From the NCBI GenBank assembly GCA_017457955.1, contig JAFTGL010000002.1, positions 1 to 64,000 on the forward strand: a DNA stretch of 64,000 nucleotides, read 5' to 3'. Below the pieces are notes generated by a model that ran no database searches, was not told the origin of the DNA, and saw only the letters and a program-made list of their open reading frames with translations. Below are positions 7,777 to 16,620 of the stretch, piece by piece. A program made the position numbers and the translations under genes. Position 1 is the stretch's first letter. Every line of letters begins with the position of its first letter. Origin of the DNA: Ruminococcus sp. (GTDB taxonomy: Bacteria; Bacillota; Clostridia; Oscillospirales; Acutalibacteraceae).

Positions 7777-8616
7777 ATGCAAACAGACAAAACAATAGGC
7801 GCCGATAATCTTCCCGTATCGATCTGTTATAACGGTAATTATATCTGTAAGACCGATCTGATGATCTATATCAATAATTTGCTCCGCATGAACCGGTTAT
7901 TCGATCAGATGAGAGCCGAAAACAAGAAACGCGACACAAAGATCGAGGGACTCAAGGCGCTTGCCAAAAGAAAGCAGTTTTATCTTCCCACTCGATCTGC
8001 ACCGCAAAAGCCGACCGGACTGAGCGCCCTTTCATCTTCTAAAAGACAAAAATATGAAAAAGAACTTTGGGACTACAATCTCTGGCTTTCTCAGGAAGAC
8101 GATCGACGCGCCATATTAGCACGGCAGGAAAAGGAAGAGGATGAGCGAATCGCGGATATCTATAAAGAAATCGATCAAATACGAGACGAGCAATTTGCAA
8201 CTATCAACGCAATGGCTGAGCTGACCGAACTGCATCGTCAGGAGTATGAAAAGCAGATCATCTCCCCCGATTACCGCGATCCTGACATTTTGGAGCTATT
8301 GCTCTCCTATCTCTTTAACAACCGCGCCAATACGCTGACCGAAGCGATCAATCTCTATCACGAGGAAATGCATCGCAGACAGGTTGAACAAATGCTGAAC
8401 AAGCAATCCCGCTTTGCCGAATTGCAGTTAAAGTCACAACAGCAAATGGCGCGTGATAATATGCGGGCGCAGTTGGCGTTGATTGAGGAACAACGTATCA
8501 CCCGCCAACAGCAGGCGGAACAGGCACAGCAGCAGCTAAACGCTATCAATGAAGCAAAATCGGTCATCAAGGACATTCGCTTTTACGAGCAAATGCTATA
8601 TTTACAAAATTTATAA
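7777..8616 (+). CDS. Cassette A coiled-coil protein (CYNG / EAIN-YHEEMHR family)
   Basis: A 279-residue soluble protein of unknown function and a clear paralogue of the protein at 44697-45467. Shared landmarks are a CYNGNYI segment near residue 13, a KPTG-ALS segment near residue 80, a long charged coiled-coil, and the best conserved block LLLSYLFNNRANTLTEAIN followed by YHEEMHR (about residues 170-195). A Gln-rich helical tail ends the protein. GAAGGA precedes the ATG. The next gene begins 14 bp downstream, an MGLF/Sel1 gene as in cassette B. There is no signal peptide, so it is probably cytoplasmic or peripheral. The region is more AT-rich than its neighbours. Confidence 0.7.
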   Translation: MQTDKTIGADNLPVSICYNGNYICKTDLMIYINNLLRMNRLFDQMRAENKKRDTKIEGLKALAKRKQFYLPTRSAPQKPTGLSALSSSKRQKYEKELWDYNLWLSQEDDRRAILARQEKEEDERIADIYKEIDQIRDEQFATINAMAELTELHRQEYEKQIISPDYRDPDILELLLSYLFNNRANTLTEAINLYHEEMHRRQVEQMLNKQSRFAELQLKSQQQMARDNMRAQLALIEEQRITRQQQAEQAQQQLNAINEAKSVIKDIRFYEQMLYLQNL

Positions 8617-8630
8617 AAGGAGATCAAATT

Positions 8631-9524
8631 ATGGGATTATTCAGTAGGAAAAAGAAAGAAAAGTATGTACCGGATTACCCTCTTGAGTACTATGTAAACC
8701 AAATTGATGTTGATGTGTTCAAGGAAATAGTCTATAACAACTTAAATGCTTCCATCATTATAGGCTCGAAAGAAAAACATGATAGTTACGTTTACGCTAA
8801 TGATATGACTTTCAAATATTGGAACCTTTGGACTATTTCATTATCAGAACAAGGAAAGTTTGATGAATAAGCAGATAAAGCCTTAAAATTCTATGGAATA
8901 ATACATTCAACTAAATATGAGCTTAAAAACTTTTTGGAAACTGCCGCGGAAAAAGGCTGCGGTATTGCCGCCATCTATTTAGCACTCCACTATGAACACG
9001 GCATTGGTGTAGAAAAGGACTCTGCAAAAGCAAATTCCTACTACAGCATGGCGCAGACCGTTGATCCGTCCGTGACCCCGATCATCGACATCATCAATGC
9101 GGTAAAACAAAAAATGTGGTTCCGCTATGACTGGTGCACCGATCAGGACGAAACCCTCGCGGTTAACCTGTGGTTCAACAACAACGAGGGTTGGAACGAA
9201 AGCGATGTCAGCCACTGCGACATGGTCGCCGCCTTAGACAGTAGGCTGAGAACAGATTACTTACGTTTTACCACATGGCTTTTGTTCTATTACGCTTCAA
9301 CAGATAACAGCGTATGGGCAAAGGGTATGCTGGGCTATGCTCTGAAAGACTACCGCGAATATGTACAAAGCAACCGTCTTTATGATTTTTTATCAAATGA
9401 AACGGTCGAAGATATAGATAAAGCAGGTTTTTCTCTTTTGCTGGAACTCTGGAACATGAGTCAAAGCGGCAACGGCTTCGCCAACAAATTCTGTTTGGAT
9501 TTTGACATCTATCCCCGCGCATAA
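8631..9524 (+). pseudogene. Cassette A MGLF/Sel1-repeat gene, interrupted by an in-frame TAA
   Basis: The reading frame opens at 8631 (MGLFSRKKKEK) behind a good AAAAGGAG site and stops at TAA 8868-8870. It then continues in the same frame to 9524 with protein-like sequence, including a Sel1-type repeat (AAIYLALHYEHGIGVEKD followed by YYSMA). There is no frameshift: a single nonsense codon separates a 79-residue start from a long remainder, and no ribosome binding site supports restart. The intact paralogue is at 43797-44672. This is best read as a recent pseudogene, though a sequencing error, phase switching or readthrough is possible. It follows the coiled-coil gene by 14 bp. Confidence 0.7.
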
Positions 9525-9560
9525 ACAATTCTTCACATTACCGCGATACAACGACACTTT

Positions 9561-9628
9561 CACAAAAAACAACACCGACCCCTGAAGCCGGATCAAGTCT
9601 GCTCTCAGAGATCGGTGTTGTTTTTGTG
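9561..9628. terminator. Bidirectional terminator between cassette A and acpP
   Basis: A 17-bp arm (CACAAAAAACAACACCGA region, 9561-9578) pairs with 9612-9628 around a 33-nt loop, giving A and T runs on either side. It serves the two convergent transcripts. Confidence 0.8.
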
Positions 9629-9655
9629 ATATAGCTGTCGTCGCTGTATCTGCAA

Positions 9656-9883
9656 TTACTTTTGATTACTTTCAAGGAACTTGACGATGTCGCCGACGGT
9701 CTCGAAGGTCGCGAGCTCCTCGTCGGGGATGGTGATACCGTGATCCTCCTCGATGGTCATGAGCAGCTGCAGGATGTCGAGGCTGTCCGCGCCGAGATCC
9801 TCTTTGATACGGCTGTCGAGGTTGATCTCCATGCCGTTCAGATGTAGCTGTTCGTCCAAAATCTTTTTCAGATCTTCAAACAT
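9656..9883 (-). CDS. acpP: Acyl carrier protein
   Basis: Carries acyl chains as thioesters on 4'-phosphopantetheine. The 75-residue acidic protein has the attachment motif GADSLD (the Ser is the modified residue) and the usual four-helix sequence pattern. AGGAG precedes the ATG. It is last in the lipid operon, 16 bp after plsX, whose product makes acyl-phosphate from acyl-ACP and runs the reverse reaction for fatty acids taken up by FakAB. The rest of the fatty-acid synthesis genes are not here, so this could be a second ACP. Confidence 0.93.
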   Translation of the reverse strand: MFEDLKKILDEQLHLNGMEINLDSRIKEDLGADSLDILQLLMTIEEDHGITIPDEELATFETVGDIVKFLESNQK

Positions 9884-9899
9884 AGTATTGTCTCCTGTT

Positions 9900-10904
9900 C
9901 TATGATAAATTTGCCAATGCGTTTTCTATCTCCGCGTTCATCGCGCCCGCGGACATCTTGTAGGCTTGGTTGATACAGATCCGCACCGCGTTCGCGTCCG
10001 AACTGCCGTGACCTTTTACGATCGTCTTTTCACAGCCCAGCAGCACCGAGCCGCCGTAGTTGTGATAGTTCATGAACTCCTTTTCCTCCATGAACATCTT
10101 CTTCATCAGCAGAGCGCCGATTTTATAGATAGTCCTACTGTAGATGTCCTTTTTCAGCTTTTTGAGCAGCTCCAACGCCGTGCCCTCGGTCGTCTTGACC
10201 AGCACGTTGCCCGAGAAGCCGTCGCACACGACGAGGTCGTATTTACCCGAGAGCAGATCGCGGCTCTCCATGTTGCCGACAAAGTTGATACTGCCGCAGT
10301 CTTTAAGCATCGGATACGCCGCCTTGCGCAGGTCGTCGCCCTTTTCGCTCTCCACGCCGATATTCAGCAGGGCGACGCGCGGGTTTTTGATCCCGTACAC
10401 ATTTTTCAGATACGCCGAGCCGAGTATCGCCTGATGGAGCAGCATTTCGGGAGTGATGTCCACATTCGCGCCCGAGTCGCAGATACCGACGATCCCGCCG
10501 GTCATGGTCGGGAGCAGCGGACAGAACGCCGGACGGCGGATGCCGCGGATACGCCCGATCCTGAGGGTCGCGGCGGCGATCAGCGCGCCGGTCGCGCCGG
10601 TCGATACCACACCCGCGATGTCAGGTTCCTTTCGCAGCATGGTGATGGCCTTGATCATCGAGCTTTCACGTTTGAGGCGGATCGCGTCGGTGGGCTTATC
10701 TTCGCCTGTAATCACCTCGGGAGCGTGGACGATCTCGATGCGATCGCCCGCGTAACCTAAACGGTCAAGCTCCGCTTTTATCGTATTTTCATCGCCTGTC
10801 AGGATCAGGCTCAAATCCTCATGCTCCTTTAAGGCGAGCACAGCGCCCTCTACGTTTGCCGAGGGGCTTTTGTCGCCGCCGCAGCAGTCTACAATTATCT
10901 TCAT
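9900..10904 (-). CDS. plsX: Phosphate acyltransferase PlsX
   Basis: Interconverts acyl-ACP and acyl-phosphate, feeding PlsY for phosphatidic acid synthesis at the membrane surface. The 334-residue length fits. Landmarks are the Gly-rich start (MKIIVDCCGGDKSPSANVEG, where most homologues have DAMGGD), the VSTGATGALIA segment, SGANVD, and the VVCDGFSGNVLVKTTEG motif. The Cys-Cys in place of the usual Ala-Met is a mild oddity. It lies between a GNAT gene (24 bp) and acpP (16 bp) in an operon with fakA and fakB, which make acyl-phosphate from exogenous fatty acids, so the pathway is locally complete. Confidence 0.95.
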   Translation of the reverse strand: MKIIVDCCGGDKSPSANVEGAVLALKEHEDLSLILTGDENTIKAELDRLGYAGDRIEIVHAPEVITGEDKPTDAIRLKRESSMIKAITMLRKEPDIAGVVSTGATGALIAAATLRIGRIRGIRRPAFCPLLPTMTGGIVGICDSGANVDITPEMLLHQAILGSAYLKNVYGIKNPRVALLNIGVESEKGDDLRKAAYPMLKDCGSINFVGNMESRDLLSGKYDLVVCDGFSGNVLVKTTEGTALELLKKLKKDIYSRTIYKIGALLMKKMFMEEKEFMNYHNYGGSVLLGCEKTIVKGHGSSDANAVRICINQAYKMSAGAMNAEIENALANLS

Positions 10905-10928
10905 TATCGTACTCTCTTAATATAATGA

Positions 10929-12053
10929 TTACTGACCGATCTTCTTCACATAGGCGCGGCGGCGCTTATGCTTGACCTCTTTAAAGCGCTTCCACTGGTT
11001 CTGGATCGCGGCGTTGGTTTCGAGGTTGAGATTGGTTTCCGCGTACTCGATGCTGTCATCTTTAAGCATTTTCAGCACTTCTGCCGAAATCGCCGTAGAC
11101 ACGCCGCGGTTCAGATAGGTGGGGTCGACCGCGATCAGTCCGAAATCGATCACCGTCGGATGTTTGATCGCTTTCAGCAGGCGGATCAGTGCGGCAGGCG
11201 TCAGCTTCCCTTTCGACTTCTGCACTGCCTTCGCGATAGACGGGAAGCATACGCCGATACAGACCGCCCTGTCGTTTTCGTCGAGGATGATCGCGACATG
11301 CTTTAGATCGACGATCAGCTTAAACGACTTGATGATCTCATCCTTCATCGCCTTGGTAAACGGAACAGTCCCGTACAAATTCTCATAGCCTTTATCGATC
11401 AGCCCGAAGAAGTCGTCGCCGTACTTGTTGATAAAGTCGTCGATATTTTTCGCCTGACCAAAGTGCAGGTGATAGCGGTTCATGACAAAATCCGCCATCT
11501 TCTGCATGGTGCCGTCGTCGTTTTCGGGCGGATAGATCTTGCTTTCCGTCCAGTCGACTTCCTTTTCAAAGCCCAGACTCTCGATCAGCTTGCCGTAATA
11601 TTCATAGTTATACTGTTCCTCAAAGGTCGAGAGCTGATCAAAGCCGTCCACCAGCAGACCCTCGCGCTCGAGGTCGGAGAATCCCAGCGGACCGCAGATG
11701 GTGTCCATGCCCTTGTTCTTCGCCCATTTCTCTACCGCGTCGAACAGCTTGTCGGCGACTTCCTGATTCTCCACAGCGTCAAAGCGGGTGAAGCGCACTC
11801 GCTTTTCGTTGTTCTTTTCATTTGCGGCACGCTGGATAATGCCCTGTATCCTGCCGACAGGCTTTTCACCGTCAAACGCTAAGTAGTTAACGATATCACA
11901 GCAGTCGTTATAGGTAAAGTTCTTTTTGAACATCCCTTTTTCGTCGCCGTAAAGCGGCGGGACAAAGTAGGGACAGTCGCGATACAGGTCAAGCGGAAAG
12001 TCGATGAACTGCTTTTGTTCTTTCTTTGTTTTAACTTCTCTGACAGTGATCAT
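10929..12053 (-). CDS. GNAT-family acetyltransferase-like protein
   Basis: A 374-residue cytoplasmic protein resembling the GNAT-fold family that starts with an FPLDLYRDCPYFVPP-type segment. A central CGPLGFSDLEREGLL stretch and a C-terminal GNAT half (GLIAVDPTYLNRGVSTAISAEVL, then NLNLETNAAIQNQW) are visible. Its substrate is unknown. AAGGAG precedes the ATG. It lies 9 bp after fakB and before plsX, so a role in lipid or acyl-chain metabolism is plausible by position only. It is intact, with the operon's usual C-rich codon use. Confidence 0.75.
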   Translation of the reverse strand: MITVREVKTKKEQKQFIDFPLDLYRDCPYFVPPLYGDEKGMFKKNFTYNDCCDIVNYLAFDGEKPVGRIQGIIQRAANEKNNEKRVRFTRFDAVENQEVADKLFDAVEKWAKNKGMDTICGPLGFSDLEREGLLVDGFDQLSTFEEQYNYEYYGKLIESLGFEKEVDWTESKIYPPENDDGTMQKMADFVMNRYHLHFGQAKNIDDFINKYGDDFFGLIDKGYENLYGTVPFTKAMKDEIIKSFKLIVDLKHVAIILDENDRAVCIGVCFPSIAKAVQKSKGKLTPAALIRLLKAIKHPTVIDFGLIAVDPTYLNRGVSTAISAEVLKMLKDDSIEYAETNLNLETNAAIQNQWKRFKEVKHKRRRAYVKKIGQ

Positions 12054-12062
12054 AGCGGCTCC

Positions 12063-12938
12063 TTACAGGCTTCTTCTCTTCGCGTGGAAGCATACGCCGA
12101 CGGTGTTGGGGCCGCAGTGGCTGCCCGCGGTCGGATTGACGTCCACGATCTGGGTCTGCAGGTCGTCGCCGTAACGCTGTTTGAGGAGCTTTTCGATCTC
12201 CTCGGCGATATCGCGGCAGTCGGCATGACCGACGAGCACACGGTGATCCTTGACGTCCTCGCCGAGCGCGTCAACATAGCTGAGCAGGCGTTCCATCGCC
12301 TTGACTCTGCCCTTTTCCTTGCCGACGGATACCATCTTGCCCTCTTCGTTCATGTAGATGATCGGGCGGATACCCAGCAGGGTGCCCATCGTGCCCGCGA
12401 TACCGGAAACACGGCCGCTGTGGCGGAAGAATTTGAGGTCGTCCGCAAAGAAGTAACAGCCGACCTTATTGATCTCGGTCTTTGCCCACTCGAGCATTTC
12501 CTCGGCGCTCTTGCCGGCTTTGTACATATCGCCGATCTCCAGAACAGGCAGCAGCGAGCAGAGGGTGATGCCCATGGTGTCGATCTCATAGAATTTGCGG
12601 TCGGGGTACTTTTCGAGAAGCTCCTTCACGGCGATGTCCATGTTATCGAAGGTCGCTGTCATATTGCGGGAGAAGTGGACGTACAGGATGTCGTCCCCCG
12701 CCTTGAAGAACGGCTCAAAGTAATCCTTGTACTTCTGCGTCGAGATTGCGGAGGTGTTCGGCAGAACGCCTCCGCGGAGCTTGTCATAGAACGCGTGCGC
12801 GTCAAATTCCTCGAAATCCTCATACGGATAGGTCGTCACGCCGTCAATGGAATACGGCATGCTGATCATGTGGTACCCGAATTCTTTCGCCTGTTTCGGA
12901 GTCAGATCGGTATCGGTATCGGTAAATAAAACTAACAT
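12063..12938 (-). CDS. fakB: DegV family fatty-acid-binding protein (FakB)
   Basis: Binds a fatty acid and presents it to the kinase FakA. The 291-residue protein has the DegV plan: an N-terminal TDTDTDLTP strand-loop, the lipid-head-group motif PNTSAISTQKY (Thr-Ser), an EIDTMGITLC segment, a RHSGRVSG loop and the C-terminal VGHADC / HCGPNTVGV region. GAGGGA precedes the ATG. It lies 12 bp after fakA and in the same operon as plsX, the clearest contextual support for FakB function. Chain specificity cannot be read from the sequence. Confidence 0.88.
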   Translation of the reverse strand: MLVLFTDTDTDLTPKQAKEFGYHMISMPYSIDGVTTYPYEDFEEFDAHAFYDKLRGGVLPNTSAISTQKYKDYFEPFFKAGDDILYVHFSRNMTATFDNMDIAVKELLEKYPDRKFYEIDTMGITLCSLLPVLEIGDMYKAGKSAEEMLEWAKTEINKVGCYFFADDLKFFRHSGRVSGIAGTMGTLLGIRPIIYMNEEGKMVSVGKEKGRVKAMERLLSYVDALGEDVKDHRVLVGHADCRDIAEEIEKLLKQRYGDDLQTQIVDVNPTAGSHCGPNTVGVCFHAKRRSL

Positions 12939-12950
12939 AATGTCCCTCGC

Positions 12951-14591
12951 TTATTCTAATATCAGTATATAATCGTAGATCGGCTGGCCGCCGTTCACCA
13001 TAATCACCTCGGAGCGCTTATACTTCGCGCTGAGTTCATCAACCATTTTCTGCGCATTGTCGGAATCGGGATCACAGCCCGCTAAGATCAGCAGGATATC
13101 ATAATTGCCCGCGCTGAGCTTGTCGCACAGCCCGATCATCGCGTCCTCGGCGGTCTTTTCATCCACATAGATGTCGTCCCCGACAAAGCCGATGTAGTCG
13201 TCCTTGACGACCTCGACCGCCCCGCCCGAGACGTCGCGCGAAGCGCGGGAGACCATGCCCGTCACGACCCCGCTGATGATGTCGTTGAGGTAGGCGGTCA
13301 CCGCGTCGGCGTCTCCGACAGTGGTGTCGAACATCGAGATCGCGGAGTAGCCCTCGCCGATGGTCTTGGTGCGGATGATACGGACATCCGCGTTATCGTA
13401 AAGCTCAGCCGCCTGCTCAGCGGTGAGGATGATATTGCTGTTGTTGGGGAAGACATAGATGATCTCTGCGTCGGTCTCTTCAAACGCCTTGACCAGATCC
13501 TCTGCGGAGGGATTCATGCTCTGACCGCCGTCGACGACCACGTCGACGCCCAGCGAGGTGAACAGGCTCCGTATGCCGTCGCCTGCCGCCACGGTCACAA
13601 TACCGAACGGCTTGAGCGGCTTGCGCTTCTTTAATTTCAGCTCCTGCATACCGTGACTGCCGTTGTGCTGGAGCGTCATGTTCTCCATCTTGGTGGTCAG
13701 GAATTCGCCGTACTGCTGACAGTGGTTGAGGATATCGCCGGGACGCTTGGTATGCACATGCACCTTGACGATGGTGCCCTCCTTAAAGCAGACAACCGAA
13801 TCGCCCACACTGTTGAGCCATGCGATAAAGCCGTCTAGATCAAAGCTGTCGATATCGATTTTGCTCTTTTGCAGACGCAGTAAAAACTCGGTACAGTAGC
13901 CGAACTCCAGCACGCTGTCCTCGGTGAACGCGTCGAGGTTCACCTGAGCGGGCTGAGCGGAACCGCTGACGGTCAGCGCCTCGAACCTTCCGCCCGCAAG
14001 CGCTTCCTGCATACCCTGCGCGATGTAGACAAAGCCCGCGCCGCCCGAGTCGACCACGCCCGCTTCCTTGAGCACGTCCAGCTGATCGGGCGTTCTGTCC
14101 AGCGACTCCATCAGCTCGGGGAGCAGGATGTCAAACAGCTCCTCAAAGCTCTTCGGCTGAAGGTCGGCGACCTTCTCCACACCCTCGCGGTACACGGTCA
14201 GGATCGTGCCCTCGACAGGCGTCGAAACCGCGCCGTATGCCTCGGTCACGCCCTGTCTGAGCGCCGTGATAAAGCCGTTTACGTCAAGCACCTCGGCATC
14301 GTCCATGCCCTTCGCAAGTCCCGAGAAGATACGCGAGAGGATAACGCCCGAGTTGCCGCGCGCACCGAGAAGCATTTCCCGCGCCGCGCTGCCGGCGGTC
14401 TGAGCGATCATTTCGCTTTCCTGCGCCTTGGTCGCGCCGGCGTTCACCGTCATGAACATGTTGTCACCCGTATCGCCGTCGGGGATCGGAAACACATTCA
14501 GGTCGTTGACCGCGGTGCGGTTGGCGTTCAGTCTTTGAGCGCCCGCACGCAGCATATTCAGATACATGATACCGTCAATTTGTTTTATCAT
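12951..14591 (-). CDS. fakA: Fatty acid kinase FakA (DAK2 domain)
   Basis: ATP-dependent kinase that phosphorylates FakB-bound fatty acid to acyl-phosphate. The 546-residue protein has an N-terminal DAK2 nucleotide domain with the Asp-rich metal site (NVFPIPDGDTGDNM), a GARGNSGVILSRI loop, the DSGGAGFVY segment, a middle domain and a C-terminal DegV-like domain (FGIVTVAAGDG onward). The start at 14591 (MIKQIDG) is preferred because GGAAGGAAA lies at normal spacing; the TTG six codons upstream overlaps that site. It is second in the lipid operon, followed at once by fakB. Confidence 0.93.
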   Translation of the reverse strand: MIKQIDGIMYLNMLRAGAQRLNANRTAVNDLNVFPIPDGDTGDNMFMTVNAGATKAQESEMIAQTAGSAAREMLLGARGNSGVILSRIFSGLAKGMDDAEVLDVNGFITALRQGVTEAYGAVSTPVEGTILTVYREGVEKVADLQPKSFEELFDILLPELMESLDRTPDQLDVLKEAGVVDSGGAGFVYIAQGMQEALAGGRFEALTVSGSAQPAQVNLDAFTEDSVLEFGYCTEFLLRLQKSKIDIDSFDLDGFIAWLNSVGDSVVCFKEGTIVKVHVHTKRPGDILNHCQQYGEFLTTKMENMTLQHNGSHGMQELKLKKRKPLKPFGIVTVAAGDGIRSLFTSLGVDVVVDGGQSMNPSAEDLVKAFEETDAEIIYVFPNNSNIILTAEQAAELYDNADVRIIRTKTIGEGYSAISMFDTTVGDADAVTAYLNDIISGVVTGMVSRASRDVSGGAVEVVKDDYIGFVGDDIYVDEKTAEDAMIGLCDKLSAGNYDILLILAGCDPDSDNAQKMVDELSAKYKRSEVIMVNGGQPIYDYILILE

Positions 14592-14649
14592 ATGAAGATT
14601 TCCTTCCAAATAGATTTATACTTCAATATAGATTGATATTCAACAAGGG

Positions 14650-15720
14650 TCATCCCTTATCCTTTTGCTGGATCTTGATGATGGTCTCGAGGATCCTTTC
14701 AGCCGCGTCGGAGTGGGCGTACTGCGACTGCTTGCTCTTCATCCGCTGAGCCAGCGCCTTTTCCTCCGCGAGCCGCCGCGCCTGCGCGATGGTATCGCGT
14801 ACAGACCCCGCCTTGAGCGACATATCCTGCGACGCGAAGAATTCCGCGATCTTGCGCTCGCTGCCGCGGGAGGTCATGATGTGCACCAGCGGAGCGCCCG
14901 CAACCGCCGCCTCATAGCTTTCATAAGCCAGCGGCTTTGTCAGCACAACGTCAGCGCCTTCCATATAGATGTTCAGGCTCTTGGTCAGCGTGATCAGACG
15001 GATACTGCTTTCCCCGCGGAACTTCTGCATGAGCCGTTCCTTGACTTCGCTGTCGCGCGGGAGCAGAACATACAGCAGAAAGCTCTCGTCCTCTGCGCTG
15101 AGCATTTCCACACAGATATCCCGCACCTCTTCAAAGCTCATGCCGCCTGCCAGAAACAGGTATACACGCTTATCCTGCGGGATCACCAGATAATTCCGCG
15201 CGCCCCATTTGCCGAGCGTCCTGCGGAACGCCTTCGGCACGGGCAGACCGAAGTTATACAGGCGGTCGGTGCCGATCCCGTGGCGTATCATATAATATTT
15301 TATCTCTTCCTGGGCGATAAAATAACCGTCCAGCAGAGCAGCAGAGCGGATCGACGCCGTTTCATAGTCGGAGATCAGCGCATAGCACATTGGGCGCAGT
15401 CCTGCCTGCTTTGACAGGGACATCACCTTGACCGAGTAGGTGTCGGTGCAGATGACCGTGTCGATATCGCTGTCATTGATATACCGCGTCAGAGCGGAGA
15501 TAAAGTTGTAATCCAGCGGATCATACGCCTTGTAGACCGTGCTCAGCAGCTCCTTAGCCCTCTGCACAAAGCGGCTGTAACGCGAAGCCGCGCGCTTTGA
15601 CAGCGACATGAGCTGTTTGAGCTCTAAGGTCTCAACGGTTGAACCGTTCTCCTTCGCCTGCTCTATCAGCGCAGTACCCACTCCGGGCAGCGCGTTGTAA
15701 GACAAAACCAACAGCTTCAT
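14650..15720 (-). CDS. Glycosyltransferase of the MGDG synthase / UgtP type
   Basis: Probable GT28-type enzyme that moves a sugar from a nucleotide donor to a lipid or other acceptor. In the 356-residue protein I see an N-terminal GVGTALIEQAKENG loop, the FISALTRYINDSDID region where MGDG synthases read a fate-of-Golgi-like ADxVI(C)TD segment (VICTDTY), a hinge followed by YLFLAGGMSFEEV, and the C-terminal donor site (GADVVLTKPLAYESYEAAVAGAPLV). Being first in an operon with fakA, fakB, plsX and acpP, it probably makes a diacylglycerol glycolipid. AAAGGAG precedes the ATG. The exact acceptor is not known. Confidence 0.7.
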   Translation of the reverse strand: MKLLVLSYNALPGVGTALIEQAKENGSTVETLELKQLMSLSKRAASRYSRFVQRAKELLSTVYKAYDPLDYNFISALTRYINDSDIDTVICTDTYSVKVMSLSKQAGLRPMCYALISDYETASIRSAALLDGYFIAQEEIKYYMIRHGIGTDRLYNFGLPVPKAFRRTLGKWGARNYLVIPQDKRVYLFLAGGMSFEEVRDICVEMLSAEDESFLLYVLLPRDSEVKERLMQKFRGESSIRLITLTKSLNIYMEGADVVLTKPLAYESYEAAVAGAPLVHIMTSRGSERKIAEFFASQDMSLKAGSVRDTIAQARRLAEEKALAQRMKSKQSQYAHSDAAERILETIIKIQQKDKG

Positions 15721-15795
15721 ACAACTCTCCTTTCTCTCGCGGCAGCAGCCAATACCTCAATCGGAACAAATCTCATTAAACCTACTACCCCATTC

Positions 15796-15825
15796 TTGAC
15801 TTTAACCTCATATGTGTAATATAAT
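15796..15825 (+). promoter_or_regulatory. Promoter of the TetR gene
   Basis: TTGACT (15796-15801), 18 bp, TATAAT (15820-15825). It lies in the 222-bp divergent region shared with the lipid operon. No clear leftward promoter could be named there. A GGAGT/ACTCC hairpin follows the predicted start. Confidence 0.65.
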
Positions 15826-15942
15826 ACAAATTGTGGAGTATTTGTGCAACTCCATTAATACGCCTGAGTGGTGCAATTACCACAGTTCTGTCGCTAAATG
15901 TCGAAAATACCACATTTGTGTAAAATACTTCGGAGGACAGCC

Positions 15943-16536
15943 ATGCCAACAGAAAAACACACGGTCGACCGCAGAGTCGTCAAAACCAAGCGCGCCATCA
16001 AAAACGCCTTCGCGAAGCTCCTGTCCGAAAAGGACATCAACGATATCACCATCAGCGATATCGCGGCGGTCGCGGACATCAACCGCAAGACCTTTTACAA
16101 TTACTACGCGGGCGTTCACGAGGTCATCGACGAGATCGAGGACGACATCATCGGTCACGTAGACGACGCCCTGACCGAGATCGACTTCAAAAGCAGCCTT
16201 GAAAGTCCCTACCTGATATTCGAAAAGCTGACCAACGTCATCAACGCCGACATGGACTTCTTCGGCTATCTGCTGAGCATGAACAGTAACGTCAGCCTGA
16301 CCAGCAAGATCGCCGATCTGCTGAAAAACAAGTGCAAGGTGCTGATCATGCGGTATATAGATATCGATGAAATGCGCATCGACATCATGCTCGAGTTCAT
16401 GATCTCGGCAATGGTCGCGGTCTACCGCCGCTGGTTCAACTCCGACCGCAGCGAGCCGGTGGAGGAGATCAGCAACCAGATCAAGATTCTCGCCTTTCAG
16501 GGGCTGAACGGATTTTTAGATATTGATTTCATATAA
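15943..16536 (+). CDS. TetR-family transcriptional regulator
   Basis: A 197-residue one-component regulator. The N-terminal helix-turn-helix is clear: TKRAIKNAFAKLLSEKDINDITISDIAAVADINRKTFYNYY (given in two parts: residues about 11-30, and 31-52 ending KTFYNYY). The C-terminal ligand/dimer domain is about 140 residues. The ATG at 15943 follows GGAGGA; an earlier in-frame ATG at 15898 lacks a site. It is divergent from the glycosyltransferase-fakAB-plsX-acpP operon, so it may control that operon in response to an acyl-type ligand. This is inferred from position alone. Confidence 0.85.
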   Translation: MPTEKHTVDRRVVKTKRAIKNAFAKLLSEKDINDITISDIAAVADINRKTFYNYYAGVHEVIDEIEDDIIGHVDDALTEIDFKSSLESPYLIFEKLTNVINADMDFFGYLLSMNSNVSLTSKIADLLKNKCKVLIMRYIDIDEMRIDIMLEFMISAMVAVYRRWFNSDRSEPVEEISNQIKILAFQGLNGFLDIDFI

Positions 16537-16545
16537 TGCGCAAAC

Positions 16546-16588
16546 AGCAAAGCCTGCCGCGGATCTCTCCGCGACAGGCTTGCTTTAT
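16546..16588. terminator. Bidirectional terminator, tetR / dockerin protein
   Basis: AGCCTGCCGCGG pairs with CCGCG-A-CAGGCT around a 6-nt loop, with A-rich and T-rich flanks on both strands. It lies between two convergent genes. Confidence 0.85.
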
Positions 16589-16620
16589 TTATTATATACC
16601 TTCTGTTTTCTGAATCATGT

